Assembly (NCBI GenBank): GCA_964405825.1
Contig: CAYOPI010000010.1
Location: forward strand, 1-64,000
DNA length: 64,000 nt
Reading direction: 5' to 3'
From: JBHJGM01 sp964405825
GTDB taxonomy: Bacteria > Verrucomicrobiota > Verrucomicrobiia > Opitutales > JBHJGM01
Positions 1-9,259 of this stretch are shown in pieces. The notes beneath the pieces are model-generated. The model was not told the DNA's origin. It worked only from the letters and a program-made list of their open reading frames with translations, and did not search any database. The translations under genes and the position numbers were made by a program. Position 1 is the first letter of the stretch. The number at the start of each line of letters is the position of its first letter.

Positions 1-1241
<1,241 letters not shown>

Positions 1242-1351
1242 CAAAGGTTGGATACAAACGGTGTGCTCGGGAGCATGTCGCGCCTACGCTGTGTAGTTGA
1301 AACGTTCGCGCCGGGGGGCGTCAACCGCCGTATCGGAATCGGCCGGAGCGC

Positions 1352-4138
1352 CTACAGGCTGAAGGCCTGCTTGACGAGGGCTCCCTGCTCAAGCTTGTGC
1401 AGGGCCAGCGAACCGGGTGCGGGGCTGGCGGCGGGTTCGCGACCAGCGTAGGCCGGACGGCGTCCCGTAGCGTTTTCAAGGACATCACGAACGAAATTCC
1501 ATCCGCCCATGTTGCGCGGTTCCTCCTGGCACCAGACAAAGCTCTCGGCCTTCTCCACGGGGGCCAGCACGCGTTTGAACAGTTCCTCGTGCACCGGATA
1601 GAACTGCTCCACACGCACGATGGCGGTGTCGGCCACCTTGTGCTCGCGGCGGTAGGCAATCAGGTCGAAGTAGACCTTGCCCGCGCAGCAGATGACGCGC
1701 TTGGGTTGCTCCGGGCCGTCGGGGTCGGGCAGCACCTCCTCAAAGTGCCCGCGAATGAAGGCGCTCACCGGCGAGACGCACTCCTTGTGGCGCAGCAGGC
1801 TCTTGGGAGCCATCAGGATCAGCGGCTTGCGAAAAGGCCGCTTCATCTGGCGGCGCAGCAGGTGAAAATACTGGGCCGGCGAAGTCAGGTTGCAGACCTG
1901 GATGTTGTTCTCGGCGCAGGCCTCCAGAAAACGCTCCAGGCGGGCCGAACTGTGCTCGGGTCCCTGGCCCTCGTAGCCGTGCGGCAGCAACATGACCAGA
2001 CCGCTCACGCGCTGCCACTTCGACTCGCTGCTGGTGATGAACTGGTCGATGATGACCTGCGCGCCGTTGACGAAGTCGCCAAACTGCGCCTCCCACATCG
2101 CCAGCATGTCCGGGTAGTCCAGCGAGTACCCGAAGTCAAAGCCCAGCACGCCCGCCTCCGAAAGGCTTGAGTTGTGCACGCAAAAGCGCCCGGCTTCCTC
2201 GCCCAGGTGCTCCAGGGGGACGTAGCGTTCGCCGGCTTCGACGTCGTAAAAGGCCGCGTGACGCTGGCTGAAGGTGCCGCGCTCGCTGTCCTGACCGGAG
2301 AGGCGCACAGGCGTGCCGTCCAACAGCAGGGTGCCCCAGGCCAGTTGCTCGGCGAAGGCCCAGTCGATTTCCCTGCCCGCGTCAAAGTTGCGCCACTTCG
2401 TTTCCAGCTGGCGGCGGATCTTCGGGTTGATCTTGAAGCTCTCGGGGACGGAGGTCAGCACGCGGGCCACTGGCTCCAGCTTGTGCTTGGGCACCGAGGT
2501 TTTGACCGGGCGAAAATTGTAGCTGGGCTGGAAAACCGCGGTCGAGCCCGAGTACTGGTCGCGCTTGCGCGGCGAGGAGCCCTCGGCCTTTTTCTCGCGG
2601 GTGAAGGCCGCGTTGAGCGTCTTCTGATACTCGTTCTGAATCTCCGAGGCCTGCGCGTCGGTCAGGTCGCCCTCGGCGATCATGCGGTCAGTCAGGCGCT
2701 GGGAAATGCGCGGGTGCTTGGCGATCTTGCGGTACATCGCCGGTTGGGTGAAGCCCGGTTCGTCGGACTCGTTGTGCCCGTGGCGGCGGTAGCAATACAG
2801 ATCGATCACCACGTCGTCGCCAAAGGCTTGCCGGTAGTCCAGGGCCATCTCCGCCACGTGCATCACCGCCAGCGGGTCGTCGCCGTTGACGTGGAAGATC
2901 GGCACCTCGACCATCTTGGCCACGTCGGTGCAGTAGCGACTCGAGCGCGCTTCGTCCGGGTCGGTGGTGAAGCCGATCTGGTTGTTGATCACCAGATGGA
3001 AAGTGCCCCCGGTGCGGTAGCCCTTCAGTTGCGACATGTTGAAGACCTCGGCCACCACCCCCTGACCGGCGAGCGCGGCGTCGCCGTGAATGAGCAGGGG
3101 CAGAACCTTCTTGCGCTCCAGATCGCTGCGGATGCGCTGACGCGCGCGGGCCTTGCCCTCAACGACCGCGTTGACCGCTTCCAGGTGTGAGGGATTGGAA
3201 GCCAGACGCACGTCCACCTCATGCCCGTCGGCCGTTTCGCGAATGGACTCGTAACCCAGGTGGTACTTCACGTCGCCGTCGCCGTGGGCGGTATCGGGGA
3301 GGTAGTTCTCACTGAACTCGCGGAAGATGAACTGGTAGGACTTGCCCACGATGTTGGCCAGCACGTTGAGCCGGCCACGGTGGGCCATGCCCATCACGAT
3401 CTCGTGTACACCGGCTTGCGGAGAACGTTGGATGACGCTCTCCAGCAGCGGGATCATCGTCTCGGCCCCTTCCAGCGAAAAGCGTTTCTGGCCCACATAG
3501 CGCGTGTGCAGGAAGCGCTCGAAAATCTCAGCCTCGTAGAGCTTGCGGAGGATCTGCAGCTTGGCCTCGCTCTCGTAGCGCGGGATGTTGTTGCCCTCTT
3601 CCATGCGCTGCTGCAGCCAGCGGCGCTTGGGCGTTTCCTGGATGTGCAGGTACTCCACGCCGATGGGCCCGCAGTAGGTGGTGCTGAGGCGATCCAGCAG
3701 ATCGGCCACGCTCATCGGGCCGCCCTTGAGGTAGTTGCCCGTGTAGTAAACGTGGTCGAGATCGTCGGGCGTGAAGCCCAGGCGCTCCAGCGAAAGTCGT
3801 GGGTTGACCGGCGCGGCGTCGGCCAGCGGATTCAAGTGAGCCTGCGTGTGGCCGATCGAGCGGTAGGCGTAAATCGCGCCGATGACGTTGGCCTGTTTGA
3901 TCGGGTCCTGCCCGCCGACGGTGCGGGGGACTTCCGCCAGGGCCGAACTGCCGTTGCCGTTGGCGTGACCGTTGCGACCGTTCTTGCGCGCGCGGGGCGG
4001 CAGCTGCTGGGCGAGGGTGAAGCCCTCAAAGAACGCCCGCCAATCCGGCTCGAGGGTGTCGGGCTGACGCAGCCAGTCGTTGTAATAGGCGTCGATGACG
4101 TCCGCGTTGGCGCGGTTGGCGAAGGCCAGATTTCTCAT
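1352..4138 (-). CDS. sucA: 2-oxoglutarate dehydrogenase E1 component
   Basis: Thiamine-diphosphate-dependent decarboxylase of the 2-oxoglutarate dehydrogenase complex. The product is 928 residues, normal for the family. The N-terminus carries the E2-interaction segment (NADVIDAYYNDWLR, then WRAFFEGF). The E1 signatures follow: GMAHRGRLNVLANI, the ThDP/Mg segment HGDAALAGQGVV with VINNQIGFTT, and the C-terminal transketolase-like part LLPHGYEGQGPEHSSARLER. Transcribed ahead of sucB in the usual sucA-sucB order. No lpd is seen in this window. The start ATG at 4138 has no obvious Shine-Dalgarno but fits the family's N-terminus exactly. Confidence 0.97.
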   Translation of the reverse strand: MRNLAFANRANADVIDAYYNDWLRQPDTLEPDWRAFFEGFTLAQQLPPRARKNGRNGHANGNGSSALAEVPRTVGGQDPIKQANVIGAIYAYRSIGHTQAHLNPLADAAPVNPRLSLERLGFTPDDLDHVYYTGNYLKGGPMSVADLLDRLSTTYCGPIGVEYLHIQETPKRRWLQQRMEEGNNIPRYESEAKLQILRKLYEAEIFERFLHTRYVGQKRFSLEGAETMIPLLESVIQRSPQAGVHEIVMGMAHRGRLNVLANIVGKSYQFIFREFSENYLPDTAHGDGDVKYHLGYESIRETADGHEVDVRLASNPSHLEAVNAVVEGKARARQRIRSDLERKKVLPLLIHGDAALAGQGVVAEVFNMSQLKGYRTGGTFHLVINNQIGFTTDPDEARSSRYCTDVAKMVEVPIFHVNGDDPLAVMHVAEMALDYRQAFGDDVVIDLYCYRRHGHNESDEPGFTQPAMYRKIAKHPRISQRLTDRMIAEGDLTDAQASEIQNEYQKTLNAAFTREKKAEGSSPRKRDQYSGSTAVFQPSYNFRPVKTSVPKHKLEPVARVLTSVPESFKINPKIRRQLETKWRNFDAGREIDWAFAEQLAWGTLLLDGTPVRLSGQDSERGTFSQRHAAFYDVEAGERYVPLEHLGEEAGRFCVHNSSLSEAGVLGFDFGYSLDYPDMLAMWEAQFGDFVNGAQVIIDQFITSSESKWQRVSGLVMLLPHGYEGQGPEHSSARLERFLEACAENNIQVCNLTSPAQYFHLLRRQMKRPFRKPLILMAPKSLLRHKECVSPVSAFIRGHFEEVLPDPDGPEQPKRVICCAGKVYFDLIAYRREHKVADTAIVRVEQFYPVHEELFKRVLAPVEKAESFVWCQEEPRNMGGWNFVRDVLENATGRRPAYAGREPAASPAPGSLALHKLEQGALVKQAFSL

Positions 4139-4280
4139 TGGATGCGACTTCGGCTACTTGATCGGAACATATAGCCGGCGCGTCAGGCCGCAAGCCCGAT
4201 CGGAAGCTGTCGGTTGACCCGAGGCCTCCGTGGCTTCTGTATGCGGATCTCCGGACCCTGTCTTTTTCAGCCACGCTCCC

Positions 4281-4502
4281 ATGCTCGCGCACATCGAAGA
4301 ACTGCTCCGTCAGGTTGAGTCCCCCGATACGCCCGCCCAGCGCCTGGAGGCTCTCAAGGCGCTCGATGCCATTTCCCCGGACGATCGCGCGCGCCTGCAT
4401 CCGCGTCTGGTGCACTTCCTCCAGCGCCGCAGCTACGACAAGGCCCGCGCCTTCATCGCCGGCGACACCAATCAGCCCGAAGGCAACTGCGGCCAGGGCT
4501 GA
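4281..4502 (+). CDS. Small conserved-looking hypothetical protein
   Basis: A 73-residue soluble protein, mostly helical and charged (MLAHIEELLRQVESPDTP...). I do not recognise it. The start at the ATG at 4281 is chosen because the upstream in-frame extension to 4230 is low-complexity and lies against the sucA promoter region. The C-terminal part SYDKARAFIAGD looks like one helix-turn-helix or TPR-like pair, but is too short to assign. It is divergent from sucA and converges on the SdpI-like gene with 4 bp between stops. Codon bias resembles the neighbours, which supports it being real. Confidence 0.6.
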   Translation: MLAHIEELLRQVESPDTPAQRLEALKALDAISPDDRARLHPRLVHFLQRRSYDKARAFIAGDTNQPEGNCGQG

Positions 4503-4506
4503 CGCG

Positions 4507-4878
4507 TTACGCCTTCAGGCCTTCGGGCAGCACCTTGGTCTCCGCCTCGCGGGTGAGGCGGCGGCTGAAGATGACCGTCTGCACGCTTGGGATGATCGCC
4601 AGAAGCGGAGCGAAACGGCAGATGGCGTAGAAGGCGTAGGCGTCGGTGGCCACGCACAGCCCGCCCAGAAAAGCGATCACCAGCCCCCAGGTCGTCCGGC
4701 GTTCGGCACCATAGCGGTTGATCCGCTCCCAGGCGTCGGCTGAGACCAGGGCCTCGCGCGTGCGAAAGCCAAAGTACCGGTTGCGCCCGACGTTGCCGCC
4801 CAGCAGTGGCGAGGAGATCAGGACGCAGAAGAGCCCGAAGAGGATGTTGCAGAGTCCGCAGACTTGTACGAGCGACAT
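4507..4878 (-). CDS. SdpI-like small integral membrane protein
   Basis: A 123-residue protein with about three hydrophobic segments (near residues 5-28, 64-84 and 86-103). The stretch NRYFGFRTREALVSADAWERINRYGA matches the signature of the SdpI/YhfL-type membrane family, where an N-x-x-F/I-G-x-R-T motif precedes a conserved Trp. In Bacillus the founding member is an immunity protein and signal transducer, but most members have unknown roles and I infer none here. The ATG at 4878 follows an unusual G-rich plus-strand tract (C-rich in the mRNA) instead of a Shine-Dalgarno. The upstream small frame at 4818-5039 overlaps its 5' end by 61 bp. Confidence 0.7.
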   Translation of the reverse strand: MSLVQVCGLCNILFGLFCVLISSPLLGGNVGRNRYFGFRTREALVSADAWERINRYGAERRTTWGLVIAFLGGLCVATDAYAFYAICRFAPLLAIIPSVQTVIFSRRLTREAETKVLPEGLKA

Positions 4879-5039
4879 GGGGTATTGGGGGGATTGGGGG
4901 TGACGTTGCGGGAGAACAGTCCGCGCAAGAGGCGCGGGCGTCGTCGCGGTGGGGCCGCGGGCCGAATCCGACGTCCCTCGAGGACGGCCTCAAGGTAGGT
5001 GTCCGCCGTTTCGACCAATTCGTCGTCGTTGAACTTCAT
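4818..5039 (-). CDS. Doubtful small ORF overlapping the SdpI-like gene
   Basis: A 73-residue frame. The first 24 residues (MKFNDDELVETADTYLEAVL...) look like a genuine acidic amphipathic helix. The rest turns into Arg/Pro- and Ser-rich sequence where it runs over the C-tract and the start of the SdpI-like gene in another frame. It may be a short regulatory or leader protein, a real gene whose 3' end was disturbed by expansion of the G/C tract, or a chance frame. No Shine-Dalgarno is visible. Listed as tentative because it fills an otherwise empty gap between two minus-strand genes. Confidence 0.3.
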   Translation of the reverse strand: MKFNDDELVETADTYLEAVLEGRRIRPAAPPRRRPRLLRGLFSRNVTPNPPNTPCRSYKSADSATSSSGSSAS

Positions 5040-5087
5040 GGGGTCAGGGGATTGAGGTTGGAGGTGTTGAGGTGAGTTTGAGGTCAG

Positions 5088-6602
5088 TCAGGCGCCGTAG
5101 ATGCGCGGCATGTGCAGGTTGCACTTGGCCATCTCGTCGAAGAGCAGCTTGCGCGTGAGTTCCTCGCGCAGGGGGGCATGCCGCGGGTCGTCCCAGAGAT
5201 TGTGGATTTCGCCGGGGTCGCTCTCGAGGTCGTACAACTCGCCGTAGGGCTGGTTGAAGTAGACTGTCAGCTTGTAACGCGCGTCGACCCAGGTGCGCAG
5301 GTTCAGGGTGGTCGGTTGATGGTGAAACTCCACCGAGGTGTGCTCGCGCACGGCTTCCCCGCCGGTCCAGCTGGGAAGTTGATCCACGCCCGCCATTGAG
5401 CGGGGGACGTCCAGCCCGGCCGCCTTCAGGAAAGTGACGGGCAGATCGACCAGGCTCTGAATGGCGTTGCTGGTCTGCCCGGCGGCGATGTGTTTGGGCC
5501 AGCGTGCGATGAAGGGCACGCGCACGCCGTCCTCGTAATGAAAGGGACCCTTCGCCACGAGCCCATGGTGCCCGTAGTAGTGGCCGTGGTCGGAGGTGAA
5601 GACGACCAGCGTGTTGTCGGTCAGGCCGAGGGCATCGAGCTTGTCGAGGATCTGCCCGATGTACTTGTCCATGCAGCTGGTCATCCCGTAATAAATGGCG
5701 ATGTCCTTGGCCAGGTCCTCCCGGGTGTGCAGGTGCGAACTGCAGCCGTGCGTCCAGTGCCCGCCCTCTTCCTGCAGGAAGCCGAAGTCGGGGCTCTCGG
5801 TCTGCGTCAACTGAACCAGCGGGCTGGCGCGCTCGTGCTCGCCTTCGGCCGCCTCGGGGATGGTCAACTCGGCCGGGTCGTACATGGTGTCCCAGGGCTC
5901 GGGCACCAGGTACGAGGGGTGCGGGTCAAAGAAGCTTGCCCAGAGGAAGAAGGGCTTGTCGTTGTCGTGGCAGTGTTGCAGGCGCGCGTTCGTGCGCTCG
6001 GCGATCCAGGTGTTGTAGTGGAACTCCTCCGGAATCGACCACTTGTGGCTCTGCGCTTCGTCACGGTTTCCGCCAGGCTTGCGGAAGTGATCGCGCCATT
6101 CGGTCAGCCCCTTCTCCTCCATCCAGAGGGCGTAGTGCTGACCCACGTGGCCTTCGTCGGTGTGGTTGCGCGCCAGCTCAAAGTGCCGGAATCCGTAAAA
6201 CGGCCCTTCGTAGCTGCGCCAGAAGTCCAGGTCCTGCAGCGTCGGGTAACGCTCCAGCGACGGAAACGCATCGGTGCCCTGCAGCGGCTGAAAGTGCGCC
6301 TTGCCAATCAGTCCGGTGTCGTAGCCTGCGGCGTGAAAGTCATCGCCCACCACGTGCGCGGTCTCCGGCAGTTTCGTGCCCAGGCTCCAGGCACCGTGTT
6401 GCGAGGGCCATTGCCCGGTGATGATCGACGAACGCGTCGGCGTGCAGGTCGGGTCCGGGCAATACGCGCGGTCAAAGCGCGTTCCCTGGGCGGCCAGCCG
6501 GTCCAGATTCGGGGTGTGGACCTCGCGGTTGACGCAGCCAAGGGCGCTCCAGTGTTGCTGATCGCTGGTGATCAGCAGGATGTTGGTGGGGGTGGGGGAC
6601 AT
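5088..6602 (-). CDS. Sulfatase (type I, formylglycine-dependent)
   Basis: A 504-residue arylsulfatase-family hydrolase that would cleave sulfate esters, often on algal or host polysaccharides. The N-terminal metal site is visible (NILLITSDQQHWSALGC). The formylglycine motif C-x-P-x-R is CTPTR at residues 53-57, so Cys53 would be converted to formylglycine by an FGE-type enzyme, which is not in this window. Downstream metal-site elements are VVFTSDHGHYYGHHG and KGPFHYEDGVRVPFIARWP. No signal peptide is apparent, so it may be cytoplasmic or the start may be misplaced. It stands alone, without SusCD or glycosidases nearby. The substrate cannot be read from sequence. Confidence 0.9.
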   Translation of the reverse strand: MSPTPTNILLITSDQQHWSALGCVNREVHTPNLDRLAAQGTRFDRAYCPDPTCTPTRSSIITGQWPSQHGAWSLGTKLPETAHVVGDDFHAAGYDTGLIGKAHFQPLQGTDAFPSLERYPTLQDLDFWRSYEGPFYGFRHFELARNHTDEGHVGQHYALWMEEKGLTEWRDHFRKPGGNRDEAQSHKWSIPEEFHYNTWIAERTNARLQHCHDNDKPFFLWASFFDPHPSYLVPEPWDTMYDPAELTIPEAAEGEHERASPLVQLTQTESPDFGFLQEEGGHWTHGCSSHLHTREDLAKDIAIYYGMTSCMDKYIGQILDKLDALGLTDNTLVVFTSDHGHYYGHHGLVAKGPFHYEDGVRVPFIARWPKHIAAGQTSNAIQSLVDLPVTFLKAAGLDVPRSMAGVDQLPSWTGGEAVREHTSVEFHHQPTTLNLRTWVDARYKLTVYFNQPYGELYDLESDPGEIHNLWDDPRHAPLREELTRKLLFDEMAKCNLHMPRIYGA

Positions 6603-6702
6603 CGTGGGGTAATGTCGAGAGAAACCTACCGGTCTCTCAAGGCAAAATCAATCCAGGCTCCTGATTTATTTTGCCGTCGATACATAGTTTTACCGATGGC
6701 CT

Positions 6703-6744
6703 ACTACAGGGAAACCCTGAGTTTTTCGCCAGAAACCCTGTAGT
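6703..6744. repeat. Inverted repeat with nested alternative hairpin
   Basis: ACTACAGGG (6703-6711) and CCCTGTAGT (6736-6744) form a perfect 9-bp inverted repeat around 24 bp. Inside it, CAGGG-AAA-CCCTG (6707-6719) makes a competing local hairpin, and GAAACCCTG occurs as a direct repeat (6711-6719 and 6732-6740). It lies between the sulfatase start at 6602 and tRNA-Gln at 6897 in an otherwise gene-free stretch with lower GC near the sulfatase. It could be an operator, an RNA switch or a terminator remnant; none is established. Confidence 0.5.
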
Positions 6745-6896
6745 TGCGAGTGCGCTCGCAGTCGCAGTGAACGGCTCAGGAGTGGTTCGGTCAGAGCCGC
6801 CCACGGTGGTCTCCCCGCCTGGCTCGCCGGCTAAAGCGGACTTGCGCGGCGTCGAGAATGGGGTAGCTTTACCGCCTCACCGGCAAGGTTTAGCGT

Positions 6897-6970
6897 TGGC
6901 CGATGGTGTAATGGTAGCACAGCAGATTTTGGTTCTGCTTGTCGGGGTTCGAATCCCTGTCGGCCAGCCA
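6897..6970 (+). tRNA. tRNA-Gln (anticodon TTG)
   Basis: A 74-nt tRNA including an encoded CCA. The acceptor stem TGGCCGA pairs with TCGGCCA and is followed by discriminator G and CCA. The anticodon stem is GCAGA/TCTGC around loop TTTTGGT, which gives anticodon TTG. The T arm is CGGGG-TTCGAAT-CCCTG. A U1-A72 acceptor pair is typical of bacterial tRNA-Gln. I see no repeat of its 3' end elsewhere in the window, so no integrated element attached to it is evident. Confidence 0.97.
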
Positions 6971-7059
6971 TTCGACGCGCTCACTCACGTTCGCTTGCTC
7001 ATGGCCTGACGGCCCCGCCATTTCGGGAGGCGTCAACACCATCTTACCCGCGTCGAATG

Positions 7060-7080
7060 GTCCCGAGCCTGTCGAGGGAC
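7060..7080. repeat. REP-like hairpin
   Basis: GTCCCGA and TCGAGGGAC form a 7-bp stem with one bulged A and a short loop. On the minus strand it reads like the widely scattered CTCGACAGGCTCGGGAC type of intergenic repeat found in many bacterial genomes. Only this copy was noticed in the window. It sits just past the 3' end of the phytanoyl-CoA-dioxygenase-like gene and could act as a transcript-end structure. Confidence 0.4.
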
Positions 7081-7123
7081 TTCAGCATTCCTGGCCTTTG
7101 AACCAGCGACCAACGACCAACGA

Positions 7124-7894
7124 CTAACGACCCTGGACCAAATCCGGCGCGTACTCGTGAAGGCCCTTCCACTCACGCCAGATCTCGCGCGTGCAGATCG
7201 CCTCGTTGCCCTTGTGCTCGATGTGGTGCAGGCGGAAGAAAACCGCGTAGCGAATGTCGGGTGAGTCGTTCGGGGCGATGCCGTGCATGAGCTGGTAGTG
7301 CGCCAGGATGACGTCGCCGGCCTCCCATTGCACCTGGTGCGGCGGCCCGTAGTCCAGCCGCGGTGCGCCATCGATGATGTCCATCAAATCGTGCGTCTGG
7401 AACCACTCCTGCAGTTTCAGGTGCGAGCCCGGCCAGACGGTGAAGTTGCCCGCGTCCTCGCGCCGAACATCGCTCAGGGCCACCCCGGCGAGCATCGTGA
7501 AGGAGTAGATGGTGCCCGGGGGCACGCCGTTGGTCGGCGAAGGGGTGCCGTCGATGTGCCCGCCCAGCCCGCGCTTTGCCTTCTCCAGCATCGGAAAACG
7601 CAGGGCCAACTGCCCGCGCCACACCGGTAGCAACTCGCCGGGTGCGGTCAATTGCTCGGCCAGCCCGTAGGCCGGCGACTGCTCCATCAGCCCCTTGATG
7701 TCGGGATGCTCCCGCAGCTCGGGAAAGTAACTTTGCGCGGCGAAGATGGCGCGCTGCTCGGCGTCGAAGCCTTGCCCCAGGTGATGGTTCACCAGCTTGC
7801 GGGCCGCCTCGACGCGTTCGGGTGGGATAACTCCCGGCAGGTGCAGGAACCCCTGCTCAACGAACTGCCGCTTCTGGTCGGGGGTAAGTTGCAT
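7124..7894 (-). CDS. Phytanoyl-CoA dioxygenase (PhyH) family protein
   Basis: A 256-residue Fe(II)/2-oxoglutarate-dependent oxygenase; members hydroxylate varied small molecules and the substrate here is unknown. The 2-His-1-carboxylate site reads GGHIDG (His113, Asp115) and the distal His204 in HYQLMHGIAP, followed by Arg215 (SPDIRYAVFFR), the usual 2-oxoglutarate anchor. The start at the ATG at 7894 (MQLTPDQKRQF) is preferred over an upstream in-frame start at 7930, because PhyH proteins begin at this helix. The stop codon falls inside a four-copy heptamer run (7107-7134). Next to a sulfatase and a DUF1294 gene, but with no operon-like overlap. Confidence 0.88.
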   Translation of the reverse strand: MQLTPDQKRQFVEQGFLHLPGVIPPERVEAARKLVNHHLGQGFDAEQRAIFAAQSYFPELREHPDIKGLMEQSPAYGLAEQLTAPGELLPVWRGQLALRFPMLEKAKRGLGGHIDGTPSPTNGVPPGTIYSFTMLAGVALSDVRREDAGNFTVWPGSHLKLQEWFQTHDLMDIIDGAPRLDYGPPHQVQWEAGDVILAHYQLMHGIAPNDSPDIRYAVFFRLHHIEHKGNEAICTREIWREWKGLHEYAPDLVQGR

Positions 7895-7951
7895 GCTGGA
7901 ATTTTGGACCGCGCCCCTGAGCGTGTCCAACCGATTGCACCCGCGCAGGGC

Positions 7952-8308
7952 TCAACCTTCCGACGTCAGCCAGTAGACCAGCAGGCCGATCAGCGCCAGC
8001 ACCTGCACCACAACCGTCAGCCAGAAGACCCGCCGGAACGAGCCTTTGACCGTCTTGTGCCGCAGGGATTGCTGGGCAACGTAGGCCAGGGGCGTGCCCC
8101 CGGCGAGAGCCACCAGGTGCAGGTACAATTCGGGCACGCGGCGCAGGCCCTTGCCCGCGAGAAACTTGTCCACGGCATACAGCCCGAAGGTGGCGACGTT
8201 GATCCCCAGCAGATAGCCCAGCCACCAGTACAGGCCCAGTTCCGGAGCCAGCGCGGTCGTGCCCAGGCAGACCGCAAAGACCCAGACAATGGACAGCAGG
8301 TTCAGCAT
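7952..8308 (-). CDS. DUF1294 family membrane protein
   Basis: A 118-residue protein with about four hydrophobic helices. The stretch FGLYAVDKFLAGKGLRRVPE followed by LHLVALAGGTPLAYVAQQSLRHKT is the DUF1294 signature: a Y-x-x-D-K motif, then an A-L-x-G-G-x-x-G-like motif and an R-H-K-T-like motif. Function unknown; in other bacteria the domain is sometimes fused to a cold-shock domain, which is absent here. An upstream in-frame GTG at 8320 is possible, but the ATG at 8308 starts directly at the first membrane helix. It lies between the PhyH-like gene and cysE, all on the minus strand. Confidence 0.85.
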   Translation of the reverse strand: MLNLLSIVWVFAVCLGTTALAPELGLYWWLGYLLGINVATFGLYAVDKFLAGKGLRRVPELYLHLVALAGGTPLAYVAQQSLRHKTVKGSFRRVFWLTVVVQVLALIGLLVYWLTSEG

Positions 8309-8371
8309 TGCGCCTGACACTCACCGCCCGCAAGCCGCCTTGTGGCAAGCCCGAAAGCGCGTCCGGCGCGC

Positions 8372-9199
8372 CTAACTGCAGCGGAAATGCTGGTCCATCG
8401 CGCGCGAGGGCTCGGCCTCGCTGGTCTCTCCGACAACGCGCGCGGGCACCCCGGCCACGGTCGTGTGCGGGGGCACATCCTGCAGTACCACCGAACCGGC
8501 TCCGACCTTGGCGTTCTCCCCGATCTCGATGTTGCCCAGCAGCTTCGAACCAGCGCCCAGGAGCACGCCGTGGCGCACTTTCGGGTGGCGGTCGCCGCTT
8601 TGCTTGCCCGTGCCGCCGAGGGTGACCTCATGCAGGATCGAGACGTTGTCCTCGATCACGCTGGTCTCCCCCGCGACAAAGCTGGTGGCGTGGTCGAGCA
8701 GGATCCCGCAGCCGATCTGCGCGTTGGGATGGATGTCCACGGCAAAGGTTTCCGAGACGAGGCTCTGCAGGTACAGGGCGAGGTCCTCGCGCTCGTGCGT
8801 CCACAGGCAATGGGCCACGCGGTAGGTAGTGATGGCATGGAAGCCCTTGAAGTAGAGCACCGGCGAAAGAAAATCCCGCGCGGCCGGGTCGCGTTCGCAG
8901 ATGGCCAGGATGTCGTGGCGCACATGCTCAATGATCCGCGGCGAACGCGCGAAGGCCTGTGCAAAAACGTCGCGCAGCAGCGGCTCTTCCAGGGCGGCGT
9001 GGCCCAGTTTACGCGCCAGGCGAAAGGCCAGCGCGTCGGCCAGCGAACTGCGTTTGAGGATAATGTCCTCGATCAGCGCACGCAGCATCGGTTCGCGCCT
9101 GACGATCTTCTCGGCCTGCTCGCGCAGGGTCTCCCAGACCGCGTCGCGGCCGGTGGCTGCGGCGGTGGCCGTTTCCTTGGTGCTCTGGCTCAGGCTCAC
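8372..9199 (-). CDS. cysE: Serine O-acetyltransferase
   Basis: Makes O-acetylserine from serine and acetyl-CoA, the first step of cysteine synthesis. The product is 275 residues, close to the E. coli enzyme. The N-terminal alpha-helical SAT domain spans about residues 20-135. A left-handed beta-helix of hexapeptide repeats follows, including DIHPNAQIGCGILLDHAT (catalytic Asp155 and His170), SILHEVTLGGTGK, GDRHPKVR (His205) and the closing VAGVPARVVG. No cysK or other cysteine genes are adjacent. Codon use matches the neighbours. Confidence 0.96.
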   Translation of the reverse strand: MSLSQSTKETATAAATGRDAVWETLREQAEKIVRREPMLRALIEDIILKRSSLADALAFRLARKLGHAALEEPLLRDVFAQAFARSPRIIEHVRHDILAICERDPAARDFLSPVLYFKGFHAITTYRVAHCLWTHEREDLALYLQSLVSETFAVDIHPNAQIGCGILLDHATSFVAGETSVIEDNVSILHEVTLGGTGKQSGDRHPKVRHGVLLGAGSKLLGNIEIGENAKVGAGSVVLQDVPPHTTVAGVPARVVGETSEAEPSRAMDQHFRCS

Positions 9200-9259
9200 G
9201 CCTTTAGCATTTCCGGGTTCGGCGCGCGGGTCAAGTGACCGTTGGCCGTGCCTTCAGGC

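Noticed and set aside
6897..6970. tRNA-Gln as an integration site for a mobile element
   Set aside because: No integrase and no repeat of the tRNA 3' end found in the flanking sequence.
7107..7134. Four-copy heptamer run (CGACCAA and variants)
   Set aside because: Only 28 bp, partly degenerate and at a gene end; looks like slippage with no evident role.
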